Source: Anadara kagoshimensis
Lineage: Eukaryota > Mollusca > Bivalvia > Arcoida > Arcidae
Length of the DNA: 64,000 bases
Reading direction: 5' to 3'
Assembly (NCBI GenBank): GCA_021292105.1
Contig: CM037868.1
Location: 29,240,403 to 29,304,402 of the forward strand
The notes beneath the pieces were generated by a model, which searched no databases, was not told the origin of the DNA, and saw nothing but the letters and a program-made list of their open reading frames with translations. A program made the translations under genes and the position numbers. Below, one piece after another: positions 53,226 to 64,000 of the stretch. Numbering within the stretch: the stretch's first letter is position 1; each line of letters starts with the position of its first letter.

Positions 53226-54994
53226 GTACATTTGTACATGTACCATATTTGTATGCCGTAACAATGTTGATTAATATTTTTACTCATTTAAGTAGCCAAG
53301 GCATTAAATACACTGATTTTGGGTTTTAACCTGGTTTTCGTAGGAACTTGATTCTTAGATTACCGGTACTTAATGTTTGTGGGTGTTTGGGCGTTATCAA
53401 GGTTTTGGGATGATAACTTTAATCTTTTTTTAACTTTTTTTCCAAAAATATGATTTGAATTATAAGAAATGAAATAATTTTTTTTCTTTTTATTATATAA
53501 TAGTTGTTTGCCTAATTTGTGTAGAGAGAAAATGAAAAGATGTAAATATTAGAAAACAAGTTTTTATTTTCTAGCCAAGTATTTGGTTTGTATCTAGATA
53601 CAACATGTACAATAGGAGTAGACGTGATAACAGGTACATCTACATGTATTAACTTTTGCTGTTTTTATGTAAAAAAAACTTTATTTGTGTCAAAAAGCTG
53701 TTGACCTGATTAGAATTAAATGTTCATTTCATGTAAAGGATTGCAAATTTGTTATCATGGATGAAACACAAACATTTGTATCCGTTAAACCATAACAGTT
53801 AATATATTTTTTATATATCAAAGTTTTAAAGGAATTAAATGCACTGATAATGTCATTTTTTATAATTTTATAAATTGAATTAAATGAAATTAATTTTTCA
53901 TTTTGTTATGAAAAAAATGAAAGAATCTGATATTTTCACATGTAAAATATTAATTAGCTACACAAATTATGCAGTGAACAAATTGTCAAATTCATTACCG
54001 GTAATTTATCAACTACAAAGAGAAAAGATGATTTAATTTCTATAGTATTTAAATTGTTCAATGTTTATAAACCACTAAAAATACTGCAAACACATTATAG
54101 TATTTAGCTAATGTTTCTACTTATTTTCTGGTTATACTTAGGTTACCTCCCCTTGATGGTTCAGTGTAAAAATTGTTTATCTGGAATATAGTCTATCAGC
54201 AATGTTTTAGTTGAGTGTTTATAAACATGGAAGAGTCTATATAATTCACATAGGGATTATATAAAGGTGGTTTTGATAAATGAATGCATGCAGGTGTGAA
54301 TACTGTAAAAGGGGGAATTTTCGTTTGAGTAAAATTTTCGCTTATGTCGTGTTAAAGAAATTACCACAAAAATTTTACCCACGCGAAAATGTCTACCATA
54401 CACATGTTGATATATCATATATATACAATATACACCCACTTATATTGGTAACATGAAAATTACACCCACACGAAATGTGAGATTTCAGAAATCACAAAAT
54501 TTTCATCCTGTGAAAATACTCCTCTTTACAGTATGTGCATACGATAACATGGTATTAATACTTATATTTTTATGTTAACAGGTTTTCCCTTGTTTATAAA
54601 CACTCTGTCAATATATTGCTGAAAAAGACTATAGCATGAATATTTAAATGGAAAAATAGTGACAAATGTGTGTTTCCAAGGTAGATTACTATTCAAGGAA
54701 AATATCAACTAATGCGATTCCATCTCAAAGGGAGATAATAAACTCACAAAAACCTTATTAGTTATGATGTCTTTTTGATATCAAAGTAAATATTCTGAAT
54801 TTTAAAAATTCAGTTTTATAGATACAAATCACTCAGTAATTTTGTATGTAGAGGTTCAAAATCCAAGAGAATTACAAGTATTTTTAACTTTGTAAAATTG
54901 TATTGTTCCAACTCTGCTTTAAGAAATGTCATCAGTTACTGTTACTTTTTGTAAAATAAAGAACACAACATTGTGAGTATTCTTTTATCTTGCT
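53226..54994. other. no gene seen
   Basis: AT-rich, no repeat structure or splice-flanked frame recognised. A short inverted 'aaaattttcgct' / 'gcgaaaat' pair occurs near 54330-54390. Confidence 0.4.
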
Positions 54995-55034
<40 letters not shown>

Positions 55035-55055
55035 GTATCGTTTTTTTCTGTGTTG

Positions 55056-55102
<47 letters not shown>

Positions 55103-55125
55103 TATTTGTATCTTTTTTTTCTTTA
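54995..55125. repeat. duplicated (GA)n tracts
   Basis: 'gttgga(ga)n' followed by 'gtatttgtatc' and a T-run occurs twice, about 60 bp apart. Confidence 0.95.
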
Positions 55126-55419
55126 CAGAAAATGTCCTTTTTAATTTTTGAGAATTCATTTTTTCAGACATTTTGTGCATCTTATTTTAAATCATTTCTA
55201 TTGCTTTATATTTATGTCTTGGTATCTGGCCAGTTTTATGTCATATTTTACATCTTTAAGCAATAATAAAAAGTTGTACAAATATGTAACATGTACTGTT
55301 TTTTTTCAAGTATTTTAAGTAGAAAAATATAATTATTCATACATTCATCTTTTCATTCATTAAATACCCGGTACTTCCATTTGTTCATTTCTTAATGTAC
55401 TTGTCCTCTTTTCTATTCA

Positions 55420-55735
55420 CCACTGTGGAAGCACTTAGTATGTGGGAGGTCGTGGGTTTGAACCTGGCTGCTTATGACCAAGACTTTAAAATAGGTAGTG
55501 ACTCTTCTTTCACCACACACTCCACATTTAGAAATGAAAGTCACTGGGTCTATGGGAAGAGACCTTAAAAACGCTGTCCCTTGGCGTGGCAAGCTTAGCA
55601 CATTAAAGAACCCTCCATGCACATTGCCCTAAGCACACTGCAAAGGTCAAAATTTCTTCCACTTCACCTATGGCTGTTGACATCTCGATATAAATGAAAT
55701 ATTCTTGACTGGGACGTAAAACCCCATTCAACCGT
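55420..55735 (+). mobile_element. tRNA-derived SINE (same family as 34943)
   Basis: 'gtgggaggtcgtgggtttga' (B box), 'ataggtagtgactcttcttt', 'catctcgatataaatgaaat' and 'attcttgactgggacgtaaa'. The A-box half is diverged. Confidence 0.8.
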
Positions 55736-56019
55736 TCTATAAAATCCTTTCCATTCATTCATTAATTATTCTATCTGTTTAATCATTCACTCAACTTCCT
55801 AATTCAAGCTTATTTTTTCCTAAATCATACTTATAAGCTACATAGATACACTGATGCTATCCTAAAACAATTAAACATTGAAGTTTCTATTATCTTGCCA
55901 GGCCTATTAACTTCAGTTTTCAATCCCATGATTCTTATTTTAATGTCAAAATTGAGGTAGACAAATTGAATCACAATCAGCTGTTGACCAAATGTTGCCA
56001 TTAGAGTTGAAATCATTTA

Positions 56020-57830
56020 ATAGGCCCTGTTTGTGCTGGAAACAGCACTAGGGGTGTAATGATTCTTATTTCAATGCCAAATTTTAAGTAGAACCAACCA
56101 AGGATTGCCATTGAAGGTGTAATAATAAAATCAGGCCCTGTTGGTGTTAGGATCAGCACTAGAGGTGTCATGGTCCAAGTCAGGCAACTAGGTGTGAGGA
56201 TCGCCATTGAAGGTGTAATAATAAAATCAGGCCCTGTTAGTGTTGGGATCAGCACTAGAGGTGTAATGGTCCAAGTCAGGCAACTGGGGATGTAAGGACC
56301 ACAATTGAAGGTGTAATAATAAAATCAGGCCCTGTTGGTGTTTGGATCAGCACTAGAGGTGCAATGGTCCAAGTCAGGCAACTGGGGGTGTAAGGACCAC
56401 AATTGGAGGTGTAATAATAAAATCAGGCTCTGTTGGTGTTGGGATCAGCACTAGAGGTGTAATGGTCCAAGTCAGGCAACTGGGGATGTAAGGACCACAA
56501 TTGGAGGTGTAATAATAAAATCAGGCCCTGTTGGTGTTGGGATCAGCACTAGAGGTGCAATGGTCCAAGTCAGGCAACTGGGCGTGAGGATCGCCATTGG
56601 AGGCATAATCATAAAATCAGGCCCTGTTGGTGTTTGGATCAACACTAGAAGTGTAATGGTCCAAGTCAGGCAACTGGGGATGTAAGGACTACAATTGGAG
56701 GTGTGATAATAAAGTCAGACCCTGTTGGTGTTGGGATCAGCACTAGAGGTGTAATGGTCCAAGTCAGGCAACTGGGCGTGAGGATCGCCATTGGAGGCAT
56801 AATCATAAAATCAGGCCCTGTTGGTGTTTGGATCAACACTAGAAGTGTAATGATAAAATCTGGCACTGTTGGTGTTGGGATCAACACTAGAGGTGTGATG
56901 GTCCAAGTCAGGCAACTGGGGGTGTAAGGACCACCATTGAAGGTGTAATAATAAAATCAGGCTCTGTTGATGTTGGGATCAGCACTAGAGGTGTAATGGT
57001 CCAAGTCAGGCAACTGGGGATGTAAGGACCACAATTGGAGGTGTAATAATAAAATCAGGCTCTGTTGATGTTGGGATCAGCACTAGAGGTGAGATGGTCC
57101 AAGTCAGGCAACTGGGGGTGTAAGGACCACCATTGAAGGTGTAAAAATAAAATCAGGCTCTGTTGGTGTTGGGATCAGCACTAGAGGTGTAATGGTCCAA
57201 GTCAGGCAACTGGGGATGTAAGGACTACAACTGGAGGTGTAATAATAAAGTCAGGCCCTGTTGGTGTTGGGATCAGCACTAGAGGTGCAACGGTCCAAGT
57301 CAGGCAACTGGGCGTGAGGATAGCCATTGGAGGCATAATCATAACATCAGGCCCTGTTGGTGTTTGGATCAACACTAGAAGTGTAATGATAAAATCTGGC
57401 ACTGTTGGTGTTGGGATCAACACTAGAGGTGTGATGGTCCAAGTCAGGCAACTGGGGGTGTAAGGACCACCATTGAAGGTGTAATAATAAAATCAGGTTC
57501 TGTTGATGTTGGGATCAGCACTAGAGGTGTAATGGTCCAAGTCAGGCAACTGGGGATGTAAGGACCACAATTGGAGGTGTAATAATAAAATCAGGCTCTG
57601 TTGGTGTTGGGATCAGCACTAGAGGTGTGATGGTCCAAGTCAGGCAACTGGAGGTGTAAGGACCACCATTGAAAATGTAATAATAAAATCAGGCTCTGTT
57701 GGTGTTGGGATCAGCACTAGAGGTGAGATGGTCCAAGTCAGGCAACTGGGGGTGTAAGGACCACCATTGAAGGTGTAATAATAAAATCAGGCTCTGTTGG
57801 TGTTGGGATCAGCACTAGAGGTGTGATATG
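56020..57830. repeat. 98-bp minisatellite, about 18 copies
   Basis: Phased on 'ggatcagcactagaggtgt', spacing exactly 98 bp in the first half (56246, 56344, 56442, 56540). The unit also holds 'aatggtccaagtcaggcaac', 'gtaaggaccacaattggagg' and 'aataataaaatcaggc'. The block at 56580-56930 recurs nearly unchanged at 57300-57480, a multi-unit duplication. No gene. Confidence 0.97.
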
Positions 57831-59333
57831 CGATTCACATACCAAATATCAATTCAATATCCCGATATCTGCGAGGGTTTTGAAAAAAAACCCAAGGGAA
57901 AACTGTTATTTTTAAGCAGCCGGTATTAGGAAAAACTTTTGTAAATCTAAACTAGTACTGAAGGTGTAATATATGCAAGTTAGTATTTTTCTGTGAAATA
58001 CATAAAACGTCTTCCGAGTGCATGTGCATAATAAGTTTGTAAACCAGTATGCAGCATCGGTAAAAAATTAAAATCACCGTGCAAATCCGAGATGTCGTTT
58101 TAAAAATAATTTATCAAACAAGTTTATAATTTAACTGATTATTCAACTGGTCAATTTACTCTGACTAACAATTCATCCGCTGCCCTAACAGCCTAAAAGG
58201 ATTAACTTTCAACAATACTGCCTAAGGCTCGGATGAAGCAATTATGTCGTCAGTTTCTATCCATTGGCAATATTCAAGTGTTTAATTATTAAGTGACACT
58301 TTAGGTAAATCTGGAGTAAAATTAAATGAATAAATTATTTTTATGAGCCTAAACCGGGTGCACGTGTCTTTATGGTTTTTTGAAGTTCCCGCAATAAACT
58401 TCAGGTAACAACATTCGAAATGCATTGTGGGATGTCAATGCACATGTCAAGGCCGCCATTGTCGCCTGCAATCTAAACTTCGCGGGAAAGTCAATGAATA
58501 AGTTTCAGTATTAGGTTTGTAAGAAATTAATGTCTGAGAAAGTGTTTTAAAGTTGTACAAAGTTCCATTACACATACACATTTCCTGTTGTTTTAGCATG
58601 TCCACAAACAAAAACTGTCGAAAATCTTTTGTCAAAGGGTGCATGTTTTGGGACATCTGACATTGACTGCTGTGGAATGCAGGCCGTCAGGTGTGATGTT
58701 ATTCATAATCACGTTTAATAAACAAATTTATAGAATAAAATTGACTGAAACTTATAGACAGAAATAAACCAAATTTAGACCAATAATATATATTCGACCG
58801 AACAACGTGGTTTACTTTTATCGGGTTTTGGACCTATGAGGCAATAGAAAGGGGGGGGGGGTGTAGGTGTAAGAAACAGTTGAACTTGAAGCCAATGAAA
58901 ACAAACAACAGTTTTCCATACAACAAATCAATGAAATTGTTTGGCCTGAAAAGTTATATAAAATTTAGAAATTTACAAAAAGACTGATTCGTAATCTGAC
59001 TGACACCAAAAGTTTACAATAGATTATCCTCGACCGTCCGTGATTCGAGACTCTAATAGAAAACGAACTAAATTTGCTAACGCAACAAGAATTTGAGAGC
59101 TGAAAAATAGACAACTGATTTTTCTGGATAGTTTCACAGTAGATACCTAAATTTTGTCTTTAATGCATGAAATCGTCACTGCAGAGACGATACTCGCATA
59201 TAATAACTGAAAACAAAAATGGCCTCGAATCTTAGGACGCTCTCGATTTTAGGACGGTCGACGATATAGATATAAATCAAGATATTCTCAGGAAAGTTGG
59301 TAACTGAATTACTGAATCACTATTCCTGTGACA
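57831..59333. other. mostly unique non-coding DNA
   Basis: No coding feature supported; a G-run at 58851-58861 and a possible promoter patch at 58380-58500 (separate entry). Confidence 0.4.
58380..58500 (+). promoter_or_regulatory. possible promoter patch
   Basis: GCCGCCATTGT (58452-58462) resembles a YY1 site, as at 37792, with CpG-richer surroundings and 'gcattgtgggatg' just before. Strand and target gene unknown. No first exon could be confirmed next to it. Confidence 0.2.
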
Positions 59334-59629
59334 GTAATCAGGTCTGGGATCAGCCCGAAACGGGGGATAAATTGAAATCGCCCGTTCGGGGGATAAAGCG
59401 TCTAAGCGTTTCTGTGACTATAACATCGCGCATGCGCATTACATTTGTTTGCATAGAAACGGGCTGAAAATCGACCTAAAATGATATACCTTTCTTAAAA
59501 ACGACCGCGGGGTTTCATTTCTACGTTCGGGGGCTTGAAATTTTAAGGAGTAATAGTAAACATATTTTTCTAACGATCTGTCGTGCGGAAAAAAAATTTA
59601 TCGTGCGGAACGAAAGTTATAGACTCTCA

Positions 59630-59720
59630 AAAACGTACTTCCGGTGGAAAAACTACAGATAAAATTACACCGTAGTTACGGGTACAGAATTACTGAAAGG
59701 ATTGTTGTTTTACCTTGTAC
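59630..59720 (+). promoter_or_regulatory. possible promoter inside the 1.54-kb transposon
   Basis: ACTTCCGGTGG (59637-59647) is an ETS-type site, about 180 bases before the short coding exon at 59825. Confidence 0.3.
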
Positions 59721-59824
59721 AGATGTGTGATGGGAGGTACAATCAAAGTTAATTATCGTAAATATTACAAAATGATAGGACGAACTTTTAAACATGTTTA
59801 AATTTGGAGAATGATGTACAAAAT

Positions 59825-59866
59825 ATGGCTAGCCCATCTAAAAAATCAAGAATTGAAAGAATTGCA
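59825..59866 (+). CDS. possible first coding exon within the transposon
   Basis: ATG frame MASPSKKSRIERIA ends at GCA|GTAAGC, a strong splice donor. Basic, nuclear-signal-like start. It may be the leftover first exon of the autonomous element's transposase, or a host exon captured by it. No following exon was found within the element or before the window end. Confidence 0.3.
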
Positions 59867-60372
59867 GTAAGCACAAACAATAACGAAACAACAGAATAGT
59901 GGAAGTTAATCAGGTTTAATTATCGCATCAAAATGCTTTATAATGACTCAGAACTGAGTAGTTGTTTTAAGATTCAAGATTCTTTATTACACTCTGTACC
60001 ACGGAGATGGTATTAGAGGTTAAACTATACAATATATATCTATATACAATGGCGGTACACATATAACAAAATTATATTACAACAAAATATTATTAAAACG
60101 TTTTAACAGCTGGCCAGTTGTCAAAAAAAACTTTCGCATAGAAGCCATCAACGAAAGTAGACCTAGGAAACACAACAGAGACACTCCAAGCTAAACCCAT
60201 GGCTTCACACCTGTAATTACATGTATATGACATGTTTTTAATAAGGTTTTTTTTTTAAAGTTTCTATAATTACAGTCTCTTATAACTCTTTTAAGAGTGG
60301 CATATTTATTTTTTATGTGTGCTTATGTTTTATATGTTGTATATATCATGATGAGACTATAATAAAATTTAT

Positions 60373-60393
60373 TAATATTTTTTTATTATCATA

Positions 60394-60434
<41 letters not shown>
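60373..60434. repeat. (ATT)n microsatellite
   Basis: About 17 ATT/TTA units inside the 1.54-kb transposon; a run of about 18 G follows at 60632-60650. Confidence 0.95.
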
Positions 60435-61002
60435 GTAATTGTTACACGATAGGAACCTATTGTTTTAATTTTAAGTTGGCCGAGGGCTTCTGATTGTTTA
60501 CTCTATTCACATTAGTGTATTTAATAAAAAAAAAATCAATTGGCATAATCGATTTTATATCAATTTTAAAAAAGGCACAAAACGTTTGTAACAGTTCATT
60601 TGCAACCACAAGAATTGGTTTTTAAGTTTAATTGGGGGGGGGGGGGGGGGTAAAAGTTAAAATCTGTAAAATAAAGCCAGATAATTCGGATAAAAAACAA
60701 CAGTTAGCTTTATTGACAACCACTAGTTTATATGCACAATCTACCGGAAGTTTACATAAGGTAGTATTACTCGCGATCAGTGGAACTCTCCTGTGTACTC
60801 GCGTTTAACATCCGGGAGAATTACCTCCCTTTGAATGTCCCCCGATCGGGAGATCCCCCGTTTCGGGCTGATCCCAGACCTGGTAATATATGGTTTATTT
60901 CTTTAGGAAATCCAATGTTTGATATGTTCACTTTGTAACTGAAAATCTGTATGTGCATCCACATTTTTGTCCTAAATTATTTCTGTAGAAATTAAAATTG
61001 AA

Positions 61003-61157
61003 AATGTTGGCAGTATGGGGATTTTACATGTCGAAAATGATGATGTTTACACCAAAAATGATGTCCTTGGTGATGTTTTATTATGTTTCATGCGCAAAAG
61101 GATCGACCATTTGTAGTTTTTTTTCAACATGTTAAATCCCCGTAGCGCCAACATTAT
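61003..61157. mobile_element. short MITE with ~38-bp inverted ends
   Basis: Left 'aatgttggcagtatggggat' + 'tttacatgtcgaaaa', right (reversed) 'aatgttggcgctacggggat' + 'ttaacatgttgaaaa'. About 155 bp. No clear target duplication. Confidence 0.75.
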
Positions 61158-62296
61158 ACTCTTGACTGTGTAGAAATATTCTACTCCTATACGCCCTTTC
61201 CGAGATACATAGTTCCGGAGGAAGTATCATGTGACTTTCATCACCACGTGACTGAATTTAGGGCACTTTTTTGGCGCTTTCGATTGTAAACAATGAGGTG
61301 AATCGCTACATGGCATCATTTTCAGTGATAAATTAAAAATGACATTTTCTCGTCTAAACATATCATTTGCAAATCTTTTAAGTGTTGTAAAAAATGTTAT
61401 AGGCAATTTTAAAAAAGATTATAAACTCATTTTATTCACTGAATTTCGGTGGACACAACGGTGCATGTTGTGATCAGGTGATCGTTGCATACAAGATTTT
61501 ATGCGTCCAAATTCATATTTTGCACCACTTTCAGATATATTTATATTTATTTTGTTTAATAATAAATAAATCAGTTTTAATCAAGTGGAAAATCTAGCAG
61601 TCTAAAGTCTAGTAAAGCAGCGTACCCCCATCTAACTTCTCCTTGCCTGGCAAAGGGTTTCCTACTGCTCCAGACAAAAATGTCCGATAAATCTTTATGA
61701 ACTATATTTTGATGCTAAAATGTCATTAAATCTTTTCGTTTAAAGCATCTTTATTATTTTATGCAGGTATAAGTTCAAAAATATGTGTAATAAGTGTTTA
61801 AATACAGCCCATCGCTAGCACCCTCCAGGCGATCAATGTTGACATTTCTGTTATACCAATACTAAAATCCAAAATCGGCAAGGAATGGCTACATCCAAGA
61901 AATGGCGTATTGCAGACACACATGCCAATTTCCTGTTACGAATAGTCTTAAATAAGATGAAAATAAACATTTCATAAATCTTTATAACAGGCTAAAATGG
62001 TTACATATGACCATTTGATCTCGCATGTAATACCACAGATTTCTGACAAATCTGTTGTATATCAGATTCGGTGTACGTCATCAATTTTTTTTGATGTTCT
62101 CACGTTAAATGATTATGATGTCATCAATTAAACGTGCCCAAGTGATTGTGTCTCATCTGGGATGTCTAGAATGTTGACATTCTCGTGTAAAATGATTAAA
62201 GCCAATAAAGGCATCATCAATCAGTGTGTAAATTTATGATTGTGTCTCATCTGGAATGTCATTTAATTTTTTCATAGAATCAGATTTATAAACTAG
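61158..62296. other. no gene seen
   Basis: Unique-looking AT-rich sequence without supported features. Confidence 0.4.
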
Positions 62297-62615
62297 GAAC
62301 CACTGTGGTAGCTCAGTTGGTAGAGTGCTTGCTCTGTAAGTGGAAGGTCGTGGGTTTGAACCCTGACCAGGTCTGACCCAAGAGTTGAAAGTGGGTAGTG
62401 ACTGTTCTTTCACCAAGCACTAGGCATTACGAGATAAAAGTCGCAATTCTTTCGGATGGGAACTGAAAATAAACAAGGTCCTGTGTCACAGTAGGCTGGG
62501 CACGGCACGCTAAAGAACCCTGCCGTGTAACACACAGGCGGAATTTCTGCATTTTCGCCAATAGCTGGCGACGTCTCAATATAAGTGAAATATTCTTATA
62601 CGTTAAACACCATTA
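62297..62615 (+). mobile_element. tRNA-derived SINE, best-preserved head
   Basis: A box 'gtagctcagttggtagagtg', B box 'gtcgtgggtttgaaccctg', body 'gtgggtagtgactgttcttt' and tail 'ctcaatataagtgaaatatt'. The body is shorter than at 34943 around the 'cctgccgtgtaacacacagg' part. RNA polymerase III promoter boxes appear intact. Confidence 0.85.
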
Positions 62616-62652
62616 CCAAATGAAGAACAACAGTGGCTGAATTATATAATAA

Positions 62653-62712
62653 AACAGTTATGGACTTTTTAGTGGTTGTATATATGCAACCACTTCAAAG
62701 TCCGTAACTACA
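62653..62712. repeat. short foldback
   Basis: 'agttatggactttttagtgg' pairs with 'ccacttcaaagtccgtaact' around 'ttgtatatatgcaa'. Confidence 0.8.
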
Positions 62713-63195
62713 TATATATTATTCAAGCTTATTAGTTGTTCTGTATGAAAATAAAGCATAATTCATTGTCAAAGAAAAAGTGATTCAGTAGAAATAATTT
62801 TTAAAAAAAAAGTTGCTTATGTTACTGGAACAATTTGAGATTGTGTTGCTTTCATGCATACATTCTTTTCTCGATTGACACACTATACAGTGCTCCAAGT
62901 AGCCTAGTAAATACTCGAAATTTGCGACCAAAAATCGGATTTTGCGACTACAAATTGTCAGACGATCGCCATTATGTCAAATAATTTTTTTTGAGTTTTG
63001 CCACTTAAAATCGGGAAATCCGGAAATTTTGTTCATGACCCGTCACCCAACCTGACAAATAGTCTCGCCATCAATAATATCTTAAAAGCGCTTGAATCAA
63101 AGCAGGTAACTTTATAGTTTAAACCGCATAACTGACCGTGATCTAAATTTGCATAATGACAGCCAAACGGCAAAAATCACTTTTTGATTTGGGTT

Positions 63196-63334
63196 TTGTT
63201 ACGACTTTTACTTCATCTGAATGATCAAGTTTGATTGTCTTCTCGTCGCTCCGCCTTTAAAGGTGCCCACCATGGTGGGACCAATCCGAGGATCTCGCTA
63301 AACCATTCAATCGGTAGTAGCGACGGGCGGTGTG
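63196..63334 (-). pseudogene. 18S rRNA 3'-end fragment
   Basis: On the minus strand it reads 'cacaccgcccgtcgctacta', 'ccgattgaatggtttagcga', 'gatcctcggattggtccc', then 'gagaagacaatcaaacttga' and 'gaagtaaaagtcgtaacaa'. These are the conserved last ~140 bases of small-subunit rRNA up to but not including the 'ggtttccgtaggtgaacctg' end. Several changes ('gatcattcagatgaag' for 'gactatctagaggaag') show it is a dispersed, decayed piece and not an rDNA unit. Confidence 0.9.
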
Positions 63335-64000
63335 ATAGAAAGAATTTATAAGGTTTGGCCACCAAGAATTTTACCTGGCGACAAAAATTTTGAAATGGCT
63401 ACTGAAATTTTTGAATTATTAGCCATGTGGCTACCAGTTTTCAAAACCTGCTTTGAGCACTGCTATATCTGTCGTGTTCTTGTCACCTCGCACAATGATT
63501 TATGCACATTTAGGCACATAAACTGTTCAGTAAAATATTGACACCGACTGTTGTTTTTTTTTGTAATATCTATCTGAGTGATTTAGACGCTTGACGTGAT
63601 CATGTTTCATACTTATTATTCAAAAGTGTTGCAAAGAGTTAGATGGTTCAAGCGTACCATACTGCATGGTCGCGTTGCATTAGTCGACTTGGCAAACATG
63701 TCATTGAAAAAACAAATAAGCGACAGTCTGGGGTTTCAGGAATCAATATTAAACTTCTTTTAAAAAAAGAAGACCAGTGAAGGTGTGGACAGTCATTCCA
63801 AAGACTTTTCAAAATTTATTGCAAAACTTTTTAAGTGCAGGATGTAGCCTACCATATTAAAATCATACCTACGATAAAGCAACCACTTCTTTACCAAATT
63901 CATTTTATTCTGTTTGGTTTTGTGAATAAAAATATATTACGCTACACTTTGGTTTTATTTATTTTATTTGTTTAGTTTGGGCTGAAATAGGTGATGATGA
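63335..64000. other. non-coding end of window
   Basis: Only a 'ggccaccaag' ... 'ggctaccag' repeat-like stretch at 63355-63440. The 69-codon frame at 63332 partly overlaps it and the rRNA fragment and is not supported as a gene. Confidence 0.4.

Larger units (their letters stand above)
59339..60882. mobile_element. TIR transposon, 1.54 kb, 5-bp target duplication GTAAT
   Basis: Perfect 30-bp inverted ends: left 'caggtctgggatcagcccga' + 'aacgggggat' (59339-59368), right its exact complement (60853-60882). GTAAT directly flanks both ends. Sub-terminal blocks 'cgcccgttcgggggat' and 'cccgatcggg' are also related. CAG...CTG ends and a 5-bp duplication recall the smaller elements at 16154 and 48098, but the end sequences differ beyond that. 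Identical TIRs indicate a recent insertion. No full transposase is readable. Confidence 0.9.

Noticed and set aside
53020-53287. Cys/Val- and His/Thr-rich frames
   Set aside because: CA-microsatellite translations.
58447-58656. 69-codon minus-strand frame near a YY1-like site
   Set aside because: No motif, no splice sites in phase, low-complexity-free but unrecognisable; likely chance.
1-64000. LTR retrotransposon, Polinton or endogenous virus
   Set aside because: No paired LTRs and no protease-RT-integrase, capsid or envelope blocks were seen; the RT sequences found are LINE type (endonuclease linked, YADD).

Overview
The window looks like nuclear DNA of a bivalve or other lophotrochozoan: AT-rich, gene-poor, introns with canonical GT/AG ends, tRNA-derived SINEs, LINE and Tc1/mariner remnants, many MITEs and long minisatellites. 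Bivalve is an inference from repeat style, chiefly the 'agctcacctgg' elements and the 'gaccttgacctttgaacc' repeats. No bacterial gene layout, LTR element or provirus was seen.

Two host genes can be assembled from exons whose splice phases agree, and they lie head to head. On the minus strand (37609 down to 12974) is a long multi-exon gene. Its C-terminal half reads as a very divergent ubiquitin-specific-protease-like domain: a Cys-box-like NFCHIASF, a C-x2-C knuckle, VIQLDKY, then GHFTSHAV with GEWKKYD. On the plus strand (41827 to 51911) is a five-exon gene for a MIF4G-domain protein of about 272 residues, of the MIF4GD/PAIP1/CTIF type. Each gene has one apparent reading-frame slip, so assembly indels or decay are both possible. 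The roughly 4 kb between their starts holds a TTAA-flanked transposon with a consensus CRE and a LINE 3' fragment.

Layout: 1-6.4 kb, mariner, Tc1 and LINE remnants; 6.6-12.8 kb, MITEs and 36-, 77/73- and ~75-bp arrays; 13-37.6 kb, the USP-like gene, whose introns are mostly minisatellite (46, 22, ~22, 39, 39 and 41 bp units; one 39-bp array is 7.65 kb with about 196 copies); 38-41 kb, intergenic; 41.8-52 kb, the MIF4G gene with a large ~164-bp-unit element in intron 1; 52-64 kb, mostly non-coding, with a 98-bp array, SINEs, a 1.5 kb TIR transposon and a fragment of 18S rRNA.

The most unusual signal is the relation between minisatellites and 5' splice sites. In the MIF4G gene the 43-bp unit is the end of exon 4 plus its splice donor, repeated nine times. 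In the USP-like gene a 22-bp array starts inside an exon, each typical unit carries a CAG|GTAC donor, and the unit chosen sets the reading frame. Two further arrays begin 6 and about 29 bases past other donors. Separately, two related transposon copies share CAG...CTG ends and 5-bp target duplications; one sits inside the 22-bp array, so its empty site can be read directly.
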